From the NCBI GenBank assembly GCA_033002965.1, contig JAURVB010013132.1:1-64000 (forward strand): a stretch of DNA of 64,000 nucleotides. The letters are read 5' to 3'. Position numbers and translations under genes: made by a program. Below the pieces are notes generated by a model that was given only the letters and a program-made list of their open reading frames with translations, did not search any database and was not told the DNA's origin. Below, piece after piece: positions 47,006-58,006 of the stretch; position 1 is the first letter of the stretch, and each line of letters opens with the position of its first letter. Origin of the DNA: Piper betle. Lineage: Eukaryota > Streptophyta > Magnoliopsida > Piperales > Piperaceae.

Positions 47006-49600
47006 TTGGCAGTCGTGAGGTGGAGGCCATTGACGAAACATCAAATGTGGGAAGAGGTCAGGAAGAATGATAGTGAATATTAAGAGGATTTTGTCAAAAA
47101 GGTGAAGTTTTAAAGACAACGTTAAAAATGAAGAATATTTGTTTTATTACTTTGTGTTATCTAGCATTAGTATGAGTCTCTGATGATTTCAAGGAAAATC
47201 TTTCCCACTATTTTTTTGGCACAAAAAATAACCGTGTAACCGTAAAGATTGTATTTTACAAAGTAATAGCATGTATGATGCTAAAATTATGATGTATGAT
47301 GAAATAAAGGAGAATAGTCTTTTATCAAGAGGTATATCCCATAAGAATATCCCTTCTATAGAACACACCCTTCTATAAAGAGACACATCTCATAAAAATA
47401 GTCCTTTGGTGAAACATAACCCATAAGAGAACCTCTTTCTAAGTAGTTATTTCTGCTTTGATAAAAGCAGAGAACAGTACCTTTTCAAAATAAATCTGTG
47501 AACAAAATTTATTCCCTTATTATAGTGCAGGTGTTAGATGAGAAGAGTGCAAAACTATAATGCCATGTAGGAAATTTAACTCATTAAAATATAATAAAAA
47601 TAAAAAATATTAAATTATTATAATTTATCTCTTTATTCAATTAAAATCTAAGTCTATCTTTAAAATAGCATTCTATATTTTAAATATTATATTATTACAA
47701 TGTGTCCCATCATTTATAAAATTAGATTTTAATCTAAAATAAGGCGTACAAACTCTGACGTACCAAACAATTTCTTATTAACTACTAGCCAAATTTTTTG
47801 AAAGGATATTCCTCACCCTGTTCTGCCTTTAAACCAGAAAGATACTTGCAACATTGACAAATATCAAAGTCAACTCCTCCCACATTATTTTGCAAAAAAT
47901 TTTGTCTCCTCCCGGGAAGGACGTTGACGACCGAGGTCATCGACGGTGCGGACGCTTCACGTCTCCAACAACATCATTATCAAGCGTCGCCAAAACTCAG
48001 TCATTTGCTTATCTGAATGTGGACCTATATAACTTAATGGGACGCATATTAGTATTGCATCATGATCTCCGTCATAATTGGCCAATCCAATCACGCTAAC
48101 CGTCCAAATATCTAGAGCAAGCTGTCCCGCACACGAACCTCAACGACGAACAAAATTCATAATTCTATTGGTTAGAGCCCATGACCCATTTCTGCTTACT
48201 GTACCGTGTAGAAAATTGGCACTTGATCACTGCCTTTTTACAATTATTGTTCTCTAGTGTTTGGACCCAGACCAGGTCAAGAATTTCCAAGTGCTTTCCT
48301 TCCTAATCATACCAGTGCTCTCAAGCTAGTCCATGCACCAAATCTCATGGATTTCAACCAAAGATATAGATATATATATTAGTTACAACGTGGTTTGCAG
48401 CCTACTTCGTGCATAGTTGTTTGCGGCCAAAACACTTGGAGCAATCTAAGCCACATTCATGTTTACATGATTATAAGCAAGAATCACATGACGAAGTTGG
48501 GGTAACTGTGTCAAAGGAGGCTAAAGAAGACTCAGGTTTTGATTTGACGACAAAGCAAAATGCCCTTGAGATTTGGTTGGTACGTCACGTACCTCGCCTT
48601 AACGGATTATCCATTATATCATTCTTGCATATAAGACCGGCCAATACCTTGTACGAATTAGCCCTGACACGCATCAGACCGCTGTAACACGCAGAAAATT
48701 TTACTATATAACAAACAAAAAAAATTAAATTACTATTATTGATATATCTTTGCATTTAATAAAAGTATAATATTAACCACGCATGATGCAGTAAACAGAT
48801 CAAATTATTCAATGCGACAATGTTTAGGCAGGTGAGAGACGTTGTTTGCATTGTACATGAAGGGTGTTTTTGGTGGATATAAAAATAGTATAAATGAAAA
48901 AAAAGTCATATAAAATAGAAATGTAATGAGATGAAATGATATAAAATTTTTTAAAAAAATTACATGTTCGGATAGTAGGAAAAGAGGATGAAACTAAAAT
49001 ATTTTTTTCCATGTGCACCGTCATGTTTGATTAATTATTTTCTTATAATAATTAGTATTTTGACCATTATAATCATGTTTGATTTAAGTGTATTCTAAAC
49101 ATGTATATTATATATTAATCATTTCCAAAGGAATCACAAACTAAGCAAATAAGTTAATAATAACTTACATAAAACATAAATATTACATTCATATTATATG
49201 CTAATCATTTCCAAAGGAAACACAAACAAAGCAAGTAAGTTAAAAATAATTCAAATAAAACATAAATATTGATATAATTGAAAATTTTTCGATTTTAAAG
49301 TCTGGTTTTTAGCTCGATTCAATATCAAACTAAAATTTTTCACCCCTTAAAATCTTCCAAATGGTATAAATTTTGGCACAAATGTGGGCGGCAAACTACA
49401 CTGGATATATATGCACATTAAATATGTTGATTTTTGCTAAAATAAGGACACGGAAATGCTTTCACCGTCAAACTCCGGTTTTCGTTGGTCAAAATTCAAA
49501 CCTCTGATGCATTACTCATTACTCGTTTAGGAGCTCGGCTGCAGTACTCGTTTAGAAGCCTCGTGTCAATTCCTATACTTCCAATTACGTTTCCTTCTCC
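47006..49600. other. Intergenic region upstream of the P450 gene
   Basis: AT-rich with no recognisable gene. The 92-residue frame at 48409-48687 matches nothing I know. Contains an 86-bp tandem duplication (49104-49275), listed separately. Confidence 0.45.
49104..49275. repeat. 86-bp tandem duplication upstream of the P450 gene
   Basis: Two imperfect copies share 'aatcatttccaaagga' (49117 and 49203), 'agcaa(a/g)taagtta' and 'aaaacataaatatt'. It lies about 460-630 bp before the start codon, within a plausible promoter region. Confidence 0.8.
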
Positions 49601-49610
49601 CTCCGATGGC

Positions 49611-49618
49611 CTATAAAA
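49611..49618 (+). promoter_or_regulatory. TATA box of the P450 gene
   Basis: CTATAAAA lies about 120 bp upstream of the ATG at 49737, leaving room for a 5' UTR of about 90 bases. No competing start codon in a long frame lies between them. Confidence 0.7.
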
Positions 49619-49736
49619 TGGATGATCCCAGATTCTCTCCTTCCCACACCAAATCTCCTCGACTACTACAACAGCAACAATAATCTTCGCCATAGTTAGC
49701 TGCTCATCTCTCATTTGATCTGTGAACGAAGAAACA

Positions 49737-52020
49737 ATGCATTTCCAATGTATGGAGTTCCTTCATCTGCTCTTGCACTACTTGGGCTTCTCTGTGGTTG
49801 TGCTGGCCATCTTTGCATGCCTAGCAGCCGTTTTCATGTTTTGGGTTCTTCCATTTCTGAGCTATCTTAAGCTCAGAAAGAATGGTTTCTCCGGCCCTTC
49901 TCCAAGTTTCCCTCTTGGCAACTTGAGAGAGATGGCTGCTTCTTCCTCATCTGGCCGTCAACCACTGGGTCTGAGCCACAACATTCACTCCCATGTGTTC
50001 CCCTACTTTGCCCATTGGAGGTCCAAATATGGTGAGCTTGTGTCATATATTTAAACTATACAGCCTACCATACTTCATTACCTTTTGTTGTAGAACTACA
50101 ATTGGCTGCATGCATATTGACAATTAATTCATAGTAATTGCATGATGAGGATACATATGTATATAATCATCAGGGAGGAGTTGGAACTGATATGTATGCA
50201 TAATATTATATGTGCAGGGAAGGTGTTCACTTACTGGTTGGGAACCGAGCCATTTTTGTATATTGGGGAGCCGGAGTTTCTGAAGGAAGTTGCATCAGAG
50301 GTTGTGAGCAAAACATGGGGGAAGCCAAATGTGTTCAAGCTTGATAGATGGCCTTTGTTTGGAAAAGGTCTGGTCATGGCCGAAGGAGATGAATGGCATA
50401 GCCATAGACACATCATCGCCCCAGCTTTTTCCTCCGCTAATCTTAAAGTAACCTAAATATCTGATCTTTGTTCTACGCTCTTCGTATCTTCTCTTTTTGA
50501 TCTTTACATGGATTTCTGATAGGCACAGTAATTAATATACATATCACCACCGAAATTTATGTATATATTGTTTTCTCAACGACAGAAATTTATGTATATT
50601 TTTGCGTAAAAAATGTACACAAATTACTGCCGTGAGATGCACAGAAATATATAAATTTCTACTACGACAGAAATTTACAGTACAAGTGTATGTGCATGGC
50701 ACACATATCAAGAAGAGTAATGCTTATCAAAACCAAAATTTATAACTTTTTCTTATTAAAATATAATTGTTAACTAATGTTTTTAGTAAGGTATTGAAAT
50801 GCTAAAAATATGGCAGCTAGTTTCTTAATCAGGTTTATCAACCTCTTTTCCTTTATGTATATGTAAAAAAATAAAATTCTTCCCAAGGAGATCTGGTGTC
50901 AGCCACCTAAGAGTGTGAGAAAAGACAGAAAAATCACGTAATTTTATGAGAAAATAATGAATTTCTTGAAAACTAAGATTTTTCTTACCTTCTCATTGTG
51001 AGATTTAATTTAATTATGTAGAAATTGATCTACTTTATAATCATGACTTGCATCAAAGAAAATGTTAATACACTAGCAATTGAGTCCATCGCAGGATATT
51101 AACATTCAACAAATCGATAATGACTCATACCGTATAATGACTGATAACTGATCATCAAGAAAAGTGGAGTTCACATCTATATCAATTTGCTAAAGCTATG
51201 AACTTCTCATATTAGAATGCTTTTTGAAACCCTTTCTATAGAGTAACTGGTGCCCAAAACTTGTTTCAGGATGACCAAGATTGAGTTCCACTAACATATG
51301 ATTTTCCATTTGTCTGGAACTGCAGGCAATGACAAGCATGATGGTGGAGACCACAACCAAGATGCTAGACCAGTGGCGCAATCTTGTTCAAGCAAACAAA
51401 CAAGATATTGACATAGAAAGCTACATAACGGAGAACGCGGCCGAGATCATAGCCAAGACCAGTTTTGGCATAGACGACAAGCAAGGTCAAGAAGTCTTCG
51501 AGAAGCTAAAATTAGTCCAACTCTTGCTCTTCAACTCTTCTCGCTTAGTAGGCGTCCCCTTCAACAAGTTCATGTACCCTCTCAAAACCCATCAAATTGT
51601 GAAGCTTGGGAAGGAGATTGATGAGCTCCTCTTCTCAATCATCACTTCAAGGAAGGCCAGCATCAACTGTGCTTGGCAAAACGATCTTCTCAGCCATTTG
51701 ATTGCAGGGAACAGTGCAGGTGACAAGGTTGGGAGAATTCTAACTCAAAGAGAGCTTGTGGATGAATGCAAGACTTTCTTCTTTGGTGGGCATGAGACAA
51801 CAGCGCTGGCCTTGTCATGGACATTGCTTCTTTTGGCCCTCAACCAAGAGTGGCAGTGCAAGTTGAGGGATGAGATTGCAGATGTAACAAAGGGAGAGCC
51901 ACTAGAGTTCGATATGCTAGCAAAGATGGAAAAGGTTAGTTTAGATTATAAATGACTAATTAGCCATTGTTTTATAAATTCTCTTATATAATCTCACAAC
52001 TTGCAAAGTAAAAATTAAGG

Positions 52021-52083
<63 letters not shown>

Positions 52084-53310
52084 GTATGGACCTTTTATAA
52101 ATGTAAACGTTTTAAAGCTCCAATATAGTGGTTAATTTTTCGTCTGACGGTTTAGATTGATGAATTATGATGGGTAGTTATAGATAGTTCTATAAATAAT
52201 TACCCAATGTGAATCATTAGATGAAAAGTTGATAGTCTTGATTGAGGTTCACAAAATTCACATTTAAAAATAGTTCATACCCTATCATTTCCATATATAT
52301 ATATATACTCTTTAGAAATACAAGAAACTTCATTGTTCTAGTTTACTACCTTTCTCTAACTTATGCAAAATGATAGCATAAAGGAATTTTTAGCAACATG
52401 CATGCAAGCTAGCTAGCTTGGCAATATATACAAACTTAGAATCTCTGTACATGTTAAAATATCAAATATTTTGCCTAGTTAACAGGTTGAGATGTCTACA
52501 TAAGGAATAGTGTTGAAGTAAATATTAGACATAAGTGTCCTTTCCAATATATCAGTTTGAGCTATTAGAAAAAGTGGTAAACATTCTAAATTTACAGTAT
52601 ATAACTTCCCTAGTAAATATTAGACGTAAGTTTCCTTTCCGATATATCCGTTTGAGGTATTAGAAATGTGGCGAACATTCTAAATTTACAATATAAAACT
52701 TCCCTAATGCATACAACGATCAATGAGAGATCTGTGATTCCATAAATAATTCATCTTCTTAATAAGATAAACATGAAGTTGTGAATTTCTTCTCGTTAAA
52801 AGTCACATTTATATATGCTAATTAGTAAAAATTTGGTTTTTAATGTTGATTATTTCATGAGTGCAGATGGAATGGGTATTCAAGGAAGTTATCAGATTGT
52901 ACTCTCCAGCACCCAATGTCCAAAGGCAAGCACGACAAGAAATCCATGCAGGAGGGCTCAACATCCCAAAGGGGACCAATATCTGGATAGATGTGGTAGC
53001 AATGCATCATGATCCGCAACTCTGGGGCAGTGATGTGAATGAGTTCAAGCCAGAAAGATTCAAGAAGAGCCCCTTTGGAGGTTGCAAGCACAGAATGGGT
53101 TACCTGCCATTTGGGTTTGGAGGGAGGTTGTGTGTAGGAAGGAACCTGTCCATGATGGAGTATAAGGTGGTCTTGTCTCTTATACTCTCAAGGTTTTCCA
53201 TGACCGTGTCACCTAGCTATTCACATTCCCCAACCATTTTGCTATCTCTTAGGCCAAAAATGGAATCAATCTTGTCCTTCACCTTTTATGAGAATTCTAT
53301 GATATGTTAG
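49737..53310 (+). CDS. Cytochrome P450, CYP72 clan (CYP715/CYP714-like), four exons, intact
   Basis: Exons 49737-50031, 50218-50447, 51326-51934 and 52867-53310 join with GT-AG introns into 525 codons plus TAG, typical for the family. An N-terminal membrane anchor (about residues 8-41) is followed by a proline hinge (GPSPSFPLGN, 53-62), so the enzyme should sit on the ER facing the cytosol. The I-helix oxygen-binding motif is GGHETT (329-334), ExxR is E385-R388, PERF is 440-443, and the heme loop is FGFGGRLCVG (460-469) with Cys467 as heme ligand. All key residues are present. The clan hydroxylates hormones and small lipophilic substrates with a reductase partner. From recalled family features, CYP715 fits best, and CYP714 or CYP709 cannot be excluded; the substrate is unknown. 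ATG 49737 is chosen because it follows the TATA box and opens the anchor. Introns 2 and 3 carry repeats. Confidence 0.93.
50448..51325 (+). other. P450 intron 2 with repeated motif
   Basis: 878-bp intron, donor gtaacc, acceptor tgcag. Around 50555-50675 the motif 'gacagaaattta' or a close variant occurs three times among AT-rich text, possibly a decayed MITE. No coding. Confidence 0.7.
52024..52082. repeat. (TA)n microsatellite in P450 intron 3
   Basis: About 29 uninterrupted TA units beginning about 90 bp after the exon 3 donor; likely length-variable. Confidence 0.95.
52083..52294. mobile_element. TA-microsatellite-linked MITE, copy 3, in P450 intron 3
   Basis: Shares 'gggtagttatagatagttct', 'tgatgaaaagttgatag'-like core text and the right end 'ccctatcatttccatata' with the copies at 31249 and 33388. 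It is bordered by TA runs on both sides. It lies wholly inside the intron and leaves the splice sites intact. Confidence 0.75.
52517..52706. repeat. 95-bp tandem duplication in P450 intron 3
   Basis: Two copies start 'agtaaatattagac' (52517 and 52612) and share 'cctttcc(a/g)atatat' and 'aacattctaaatttaca'. They are diverged by several substitutions. Confidence 0.85.
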
Positions 53311-53381
53311 TGAAGGTCTTTTTCAATTGATATGTTAGTCCTGATATACATATGATGTGGTTCTACTTTTAAGTGGTGATC

Positions 53382-53387
53382 AATAAA
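53382..53387 (+). terminator. Polyadenylation signal of the P450 gene
   Basis: AATAAA occurs 72 bp after the stop codon in AT-rich DNA, in the normal position for a plant near-upstream element. Confidence 0.6.
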
Positions 53388-53411
53388 AATTAAATTGAGA
53401 TATGTCATATT

Positions 53412-53491
53412 AGCCTCTACCAATTAATTGAGGCTTTGTATTGGAGCCCTCAGCCTCTACCAATTAATTGAGGCTTTGTATTGGAGCCCTC
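53412..53491. repeat. Perfect 40-bp tandem duplication 3' of the P450 gene
   Basis: Two identical 40-bp units (53412-53451 and 53452-53491). Each contains the near-palindrome CCAATTAATTG flanked by GCCTC and GAGGC, so each unit could form a small hairpin. Perfect identity implies a recent event. Confidence 0.95.
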
Positions 53492-55686
53492 ATTTGTTTC
53501 TTTAGGACCTAGTTTGTCTATTTGCTTTCAATGAAAAGAACATCCATATAATTATTTTACTAGAACAAGGAAAATTTTCCTTTGTTTGTCTGCCGGTGTC
53601 TTTATATCAACAATATAAATTTTCCGCATGTTTCTTATTATTGTTACAGTTTCACTCTTTCTTATTAGGAAAGCTCGTATATATTTTATTAATTATAATG
53701 TTAACTTTTTATTAGAAAAATCTATATGTATGCCTCTTATTATTTTATAATTTTACCCTTTTAATCATAATAGTTCTTAACGAAGTAATTGGTACAGATA
53801 AAATAAAACAAATTTTAACTAAAATTGGATTGTGCACCATGTATCCTCAAAATATTACTAAATTTAGTAGATTTAAATAAATAAAAAGACTTTAAGTTCA
53901 TGTAAAATTATATACTTTTCAAATCAAATACACCTATACTTTATAACTTAGGTAAGAATTGATAAGGAAGAGTTTGGCATTTTCATTTAGGGCTTCAAGA
54001 TTGGACGCAAAGGTTGTGGCCAGCATCCATGTGCCCAAATTTGAAATTTTCCTTCCTTTTTCTGGCACAAAAGCGCTGCCCTAGCTCCTTTGCACTCAGA
54101 TAGTTGACCTGACCTTGCATACAGTTTGGTTAAACTGTGTGCGTGGTTTACATTTGGACTTTTTCTATGTCCTGGCTTGGCAGAGGTTATTTTCCATCGT
54201 ATAAATAGAAGGCTTTCTCTACCATTTTTACTCCTTTACTTCTTCACTCTTACCCTAGCCTCTTCCCTCTCCTTTCCACTACCTCTTTATCTCTCCCTAG
54301 CTTCTTCAAGCCCTCTCCAAGCCCCTAGAAACCCACAGAGTTGAAAGTTTTGAGGTAAGAAACCCCAAGAGACCTCCTAGCTCCCTGTGAGGTAAAGGTT
54401 CCACCTTTCCCTCTTTTCCAATGTTTAGATGAATGTATGGTTGCTTTGCATGACATTTTTTTAATGTATGTTTACGATGTATATATCTCTGTTAGAAGCA
54501 TGTAAGATTTTGTTTCATCATTTTTGCATGTGTATAAAAATAGATATATATTTTTCCTTATGCTAGTAGTATGTATTATTTTGGTAAATCGAGCATATCT
54601 CGTGGCGAAGATGTCCATTTTATATGATTCTAGTTGCATATGACTCATGATGCCATTGATCTACATGTTTTATGATGTACATTTCATCTGATTATGTCTA
54701 TATGGGCATGTATAGAGACAACATTGGTGAAAGGTGATAGCTTTATTGGCTCCAATGGCCTACCTGCCAATTTCTCAAAAATTTCCACCCAGTGTTAGGA
54801 TGTACTTGAATGCTATCTCTTACATGTTTGTAGATTATGATATTAGATATGTTGTGGTAAATTAGCAAACTAAATAAGTATCATTAAATGCTTGAACAAA
54901 ACCACTAATTTCGTTGTGTGCTTGTTATGTTGGTGATGCATTATGCCATGTTCTAAAATTGTGCTCCTTGGTGAGTTGGCTAAAAGACTTTATTAAAATC
55001 TATAAAAACTACCTATGGACTCACTAAATGTCTACGGGAAACATGTAAAGTTTGGGTTTGATAAAAAATCATTTAGGTAGTTAGTCAATTGAGTTTTGTG
55101 GAGTGGACAGGAAAGCAAGGTGAAGCCCTAGGTCCCTAGCTCCTATTTCAAAATCCAAAATCCTAGCTGTTTGGTAGTGAAATTTTTTGACATTTCATCC
55201 AGACCCCAGTTTGTATCCCTAAAATTTGGGAGGCAATGGCTTAGTAGATCTCATGGTAAAAATTTCTCAAGTCGATAAATCCATCCAGGTCCAAAAATAC
55301 CTTAGTCAATGCCTCCATTTCCTGAGTTCAGTTGACCCAAATACTGAGTTTGGACCTGAAAGTTTACAAGCTTCACGCCCCCGTGTTGGCTAACTCTTCT
55401 TTTTTACCCAAGCCCATTTGGTGTCTCCCCATCCATAAAAAAGACTTAGGAAAATTGGTGTAGAATCCCAAAATAATGTGAACAGCACCCTCGCCCGACC
55501 TTAGTGGGCCTAGTATACCATATTTTCCCATGGGCAAGCACTTACTAAATTCTTTTATCTAAACCTTAGAGTGAGAGGACCCACCATTCCAAATTTTAGC
55601 CCATTCAAATATTGTTTAATCCATTCAAAAAATTGTCTGGTTAAAAGCATTTGATAAAATCCTAAGTATGAGATTTTTCCACTAAG
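53492..55686. other. Unassigned DNA with a promoter-like site near 54200
   Basis: TATAAATA at 54200-54207 is followed by a strongly pyrimidine-rich stretch (54225-54320), resembling a promoter and leader. No convincing coding exon follows; the 72-residue frame at 54126-54344 spans the site and is not credible. An LTR of another gypsy element is a plausible source, but I could not define its ends. Confidence 0.35.
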
Positions 55687-58001
55687 TGTAAAGACCGAAA
55701 AAAAAATTGGATGCGGACGCGGTCCAGAAAGGACTGAACGCGGTCTTGGAAGGACCAAATATGTTATATTCTTTACCCGATTAATTCTACCTGGTTAATT
55801 ATTTACCTATTTTATTATTTACCCGGTTAAATAAATACAGGTCTAGGGGTGTTTTCACATACCTTAGCCTTCATTTTCATTTTTATAAATTTGAAAGAGG
55901 ACGTCATTTTTTAGATCTTAGCCGCCTAGTTCTCATTTTCCTTACAGAGGCTTCTTCCTTGTTTGGGTATCTTTCTTATCTCCCTATTCGTAATTTTCAT
56001 GCATTCATATGTCTTTTTAATTGATACTAAGCTTGATAAACATGAGAAATAAAGTCTGAAATAAAAAATAAACAACAAGAACTAAACTGGAAATTGGAAT
56101 CCCGTCCATGGCCGAGCAGTCTAAAATTTTGGCAAGATGGGCAACCGTAAGAACAATTTCAAGGCAGCCCTCATAACCCCGACGACCCTCTTGCTGCTGG
56201 GTCGAAGGGAGGGCTCGCCATGTCCCTGGTTTCCGGTGGGTGGCGGAATTGCAGCGGTGAATGGGCGTAGTTGCAAGGGTGATGGAAGTGGCAACGTTCT
56301 ACTCCAGTAGGTGCTGTAATGGACGTTCAAAGGGGTAGACACCGGTTGTACTTCGTCGACAGCACCATGGGTTCCTTCACAGCAGTTCAGGCCGCCGGAA
56401 CAGTCTACAACGGACAACCTTCTCGCCGGAATTTATGTTGGCGAAGTGCAGAAGTAAGGAGAAGGACCATACTCCAGGCAACATCCAAAGGTGGCCAATC
56501 TTTCCTGTTTTGATGCCAGCATGAGGTCATGGAACATCTGAATTGGAGCAAGGTGCAAGAGAGGAGGAGTCTTGAGGCTGGGAGAAGAGGAACATGCCTG
56601 GTTTGGTGCAGGACGGCATCTTGGATCGCTGCTGTAAAATCACGCACATGAGGCCTCCTCGCTTGCTGATTTTATCTTGTTGTTGATGCTTTGTTGGGAT
56701 GTTTAGATGGTGGTTCAATTGGGTGACAAGATAATGGTTGGAGGAGAAGGACGAACCTATTTTTGGAGAAGAGAAGAATGGCGACGGGAAGAAGAAGAAG
56801 AAGAAGAGAAGAAGGAGGGTGACAATTTTGTAAATATGGGTTGACTCGATACCGACTCGTGTTAAAAAAATAATAGTAACTTATAATAAATCTTTAAAAA
56901 TAATTATTCTAATGGGTTATAGGTTAAAGTTGCTAATCTAATTAATTATTGTATGAAATCGCCATAAGTAATAAAAAATACGGTAATGATAAACGGTCAA
57001 TAATTAATCAATGTATTATAAACGATTAATTTAAATCGGATGATTATAAGTAATTAATAAAATAAATATTTTACCATTATCATATTAAATTTCATATTAT
57101 GTAAATAAAGTGATTATTTTAATAACGAGTCAATAAGGTAGAAAATAGGTTATTAAACTATAATCAGGTAAAAATTGCAATCTCGAACCTAAATAGCATA
57201 ATGAAAATAAATAAAGTTCAAACCTTTACTGAGTTGAATAATTTAAAATAATTAGAAATATCTTTGAATTAGGAAATACAAATTATTTTAAATAATTTAA
57301 TCGAACAACTTAATTAATTAAATTTCTATGAATAATGATAGCGATTAAAAATTATAACTGAAGGAAAATATACTAATAACAGTAATTACATATTTGTTTA
57401 TAAGTTGATAATTATTTTATCCTTTGTTAATTGCGAATTATAATTTAGATAATTAATTTAAAATGTACAGTAGGATTTAAATAATTATGTCACATGAATA
57501 ATTTAATATTTAATATTGTTGAATTTTAATAATGATATATATATACATATATATATTAGACATTTAGTTGCATGCATTTCTACTCGAATAAAATTATATT
57601 TATATATAATTTTATGTTCTCGTTCAAATTAGGATCATTGGTCACAGCTGTGAGTTCACTTACAAACTATCCAGGTCCATATAATTATTTGAAATGTTGT
57701 ATTTTCCCAAGCTGGTAACCTTTGTCGGCACTAATCTCAGAATGAACTGGGAGATAATGACTAATCTCAGAATGACTTGGGAGACCACCCAATCTTAGAA
57801 TGAACTGGGAGACGATTTTTAATCTTAGAATGAACTAGGAGATAATGACTAATCTCAGAATGAACTAGGAGACGATTTCTATTCTTAGAATGAACTAGGA
57901 GATAATGACTAATCTTAAAATGACTTGGGAGACCACCTAAATCTCAGAATGAAGTGGAAGAAAATTTCTAATCTCAGGTCTGGTTCGGGCGGGTCGTTAC
58001 A
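55687..58001 (-). repeat. Solo LTR with perfect 5-bp duplication (CTAAG), inverted
   Basis: The segment runs from TGTAAAGACCG to GGGCGGGTCGTTACA and is flanked by CTAAG on both sides (55682-55686 and 58002-58006). Length is 2315 bp with no internal domain. Its reverse complement begins TGTAACGACCCGCC and matches the solo LTR at 23490-26112 in order: repeat array, 'tagttgcatgcatttctac' block, AT-rich DNA, module with 'gactcgatac', GC-rich block, then 'acccggttaa' motifs. The different sub-repeats show they are distant family members. Frames at 56121-56718 lie in the GC block and are not genes. Confidence 0.9.
57730..57977. repeat. Short tandem repeat in the solo LTR, about 30-bp unit
   Basis: About eight copies of 'aatctcagaatgaactggga' or a close variant, each followed by 'gataatgact' or 'gaccaccc', spaced 27-36 bp. 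It occupies the position held by the unrelated 172-bp array in the LTR at 23490. Confidence 0.9.
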
Positions 58002-58006
58002 CTAAG

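Noticed and set aside
49722..49736. GTG start giving five extra N-terminal residues for the P450
   Set aside because: Plant nuclear genes use ATG; the ATG at 49737 directly opens the membrane anchor.
50142..50217. Extension of the P450 second exon upstream to 50142
   Set aside because: A good acceptor (tgtgcag) ends at 50217 and the codon split across the exon 1 donor gives the expected Y-G-K-V-F junction.
53382..53491. Tandem hairpins considered as a bacterial-type terminator
   Set aside because: The window is plant nuclear DNA; only the AATAAA poly(A) signal is relevant to 3'-end formation.
54126..54344. Open frame overlapping a TATA-like site
   Set aside because: The TATA box would lie inside the frame, and the sequence is a hydrophobic/serine-rich translation of a pyrimidine tract; not a gene.
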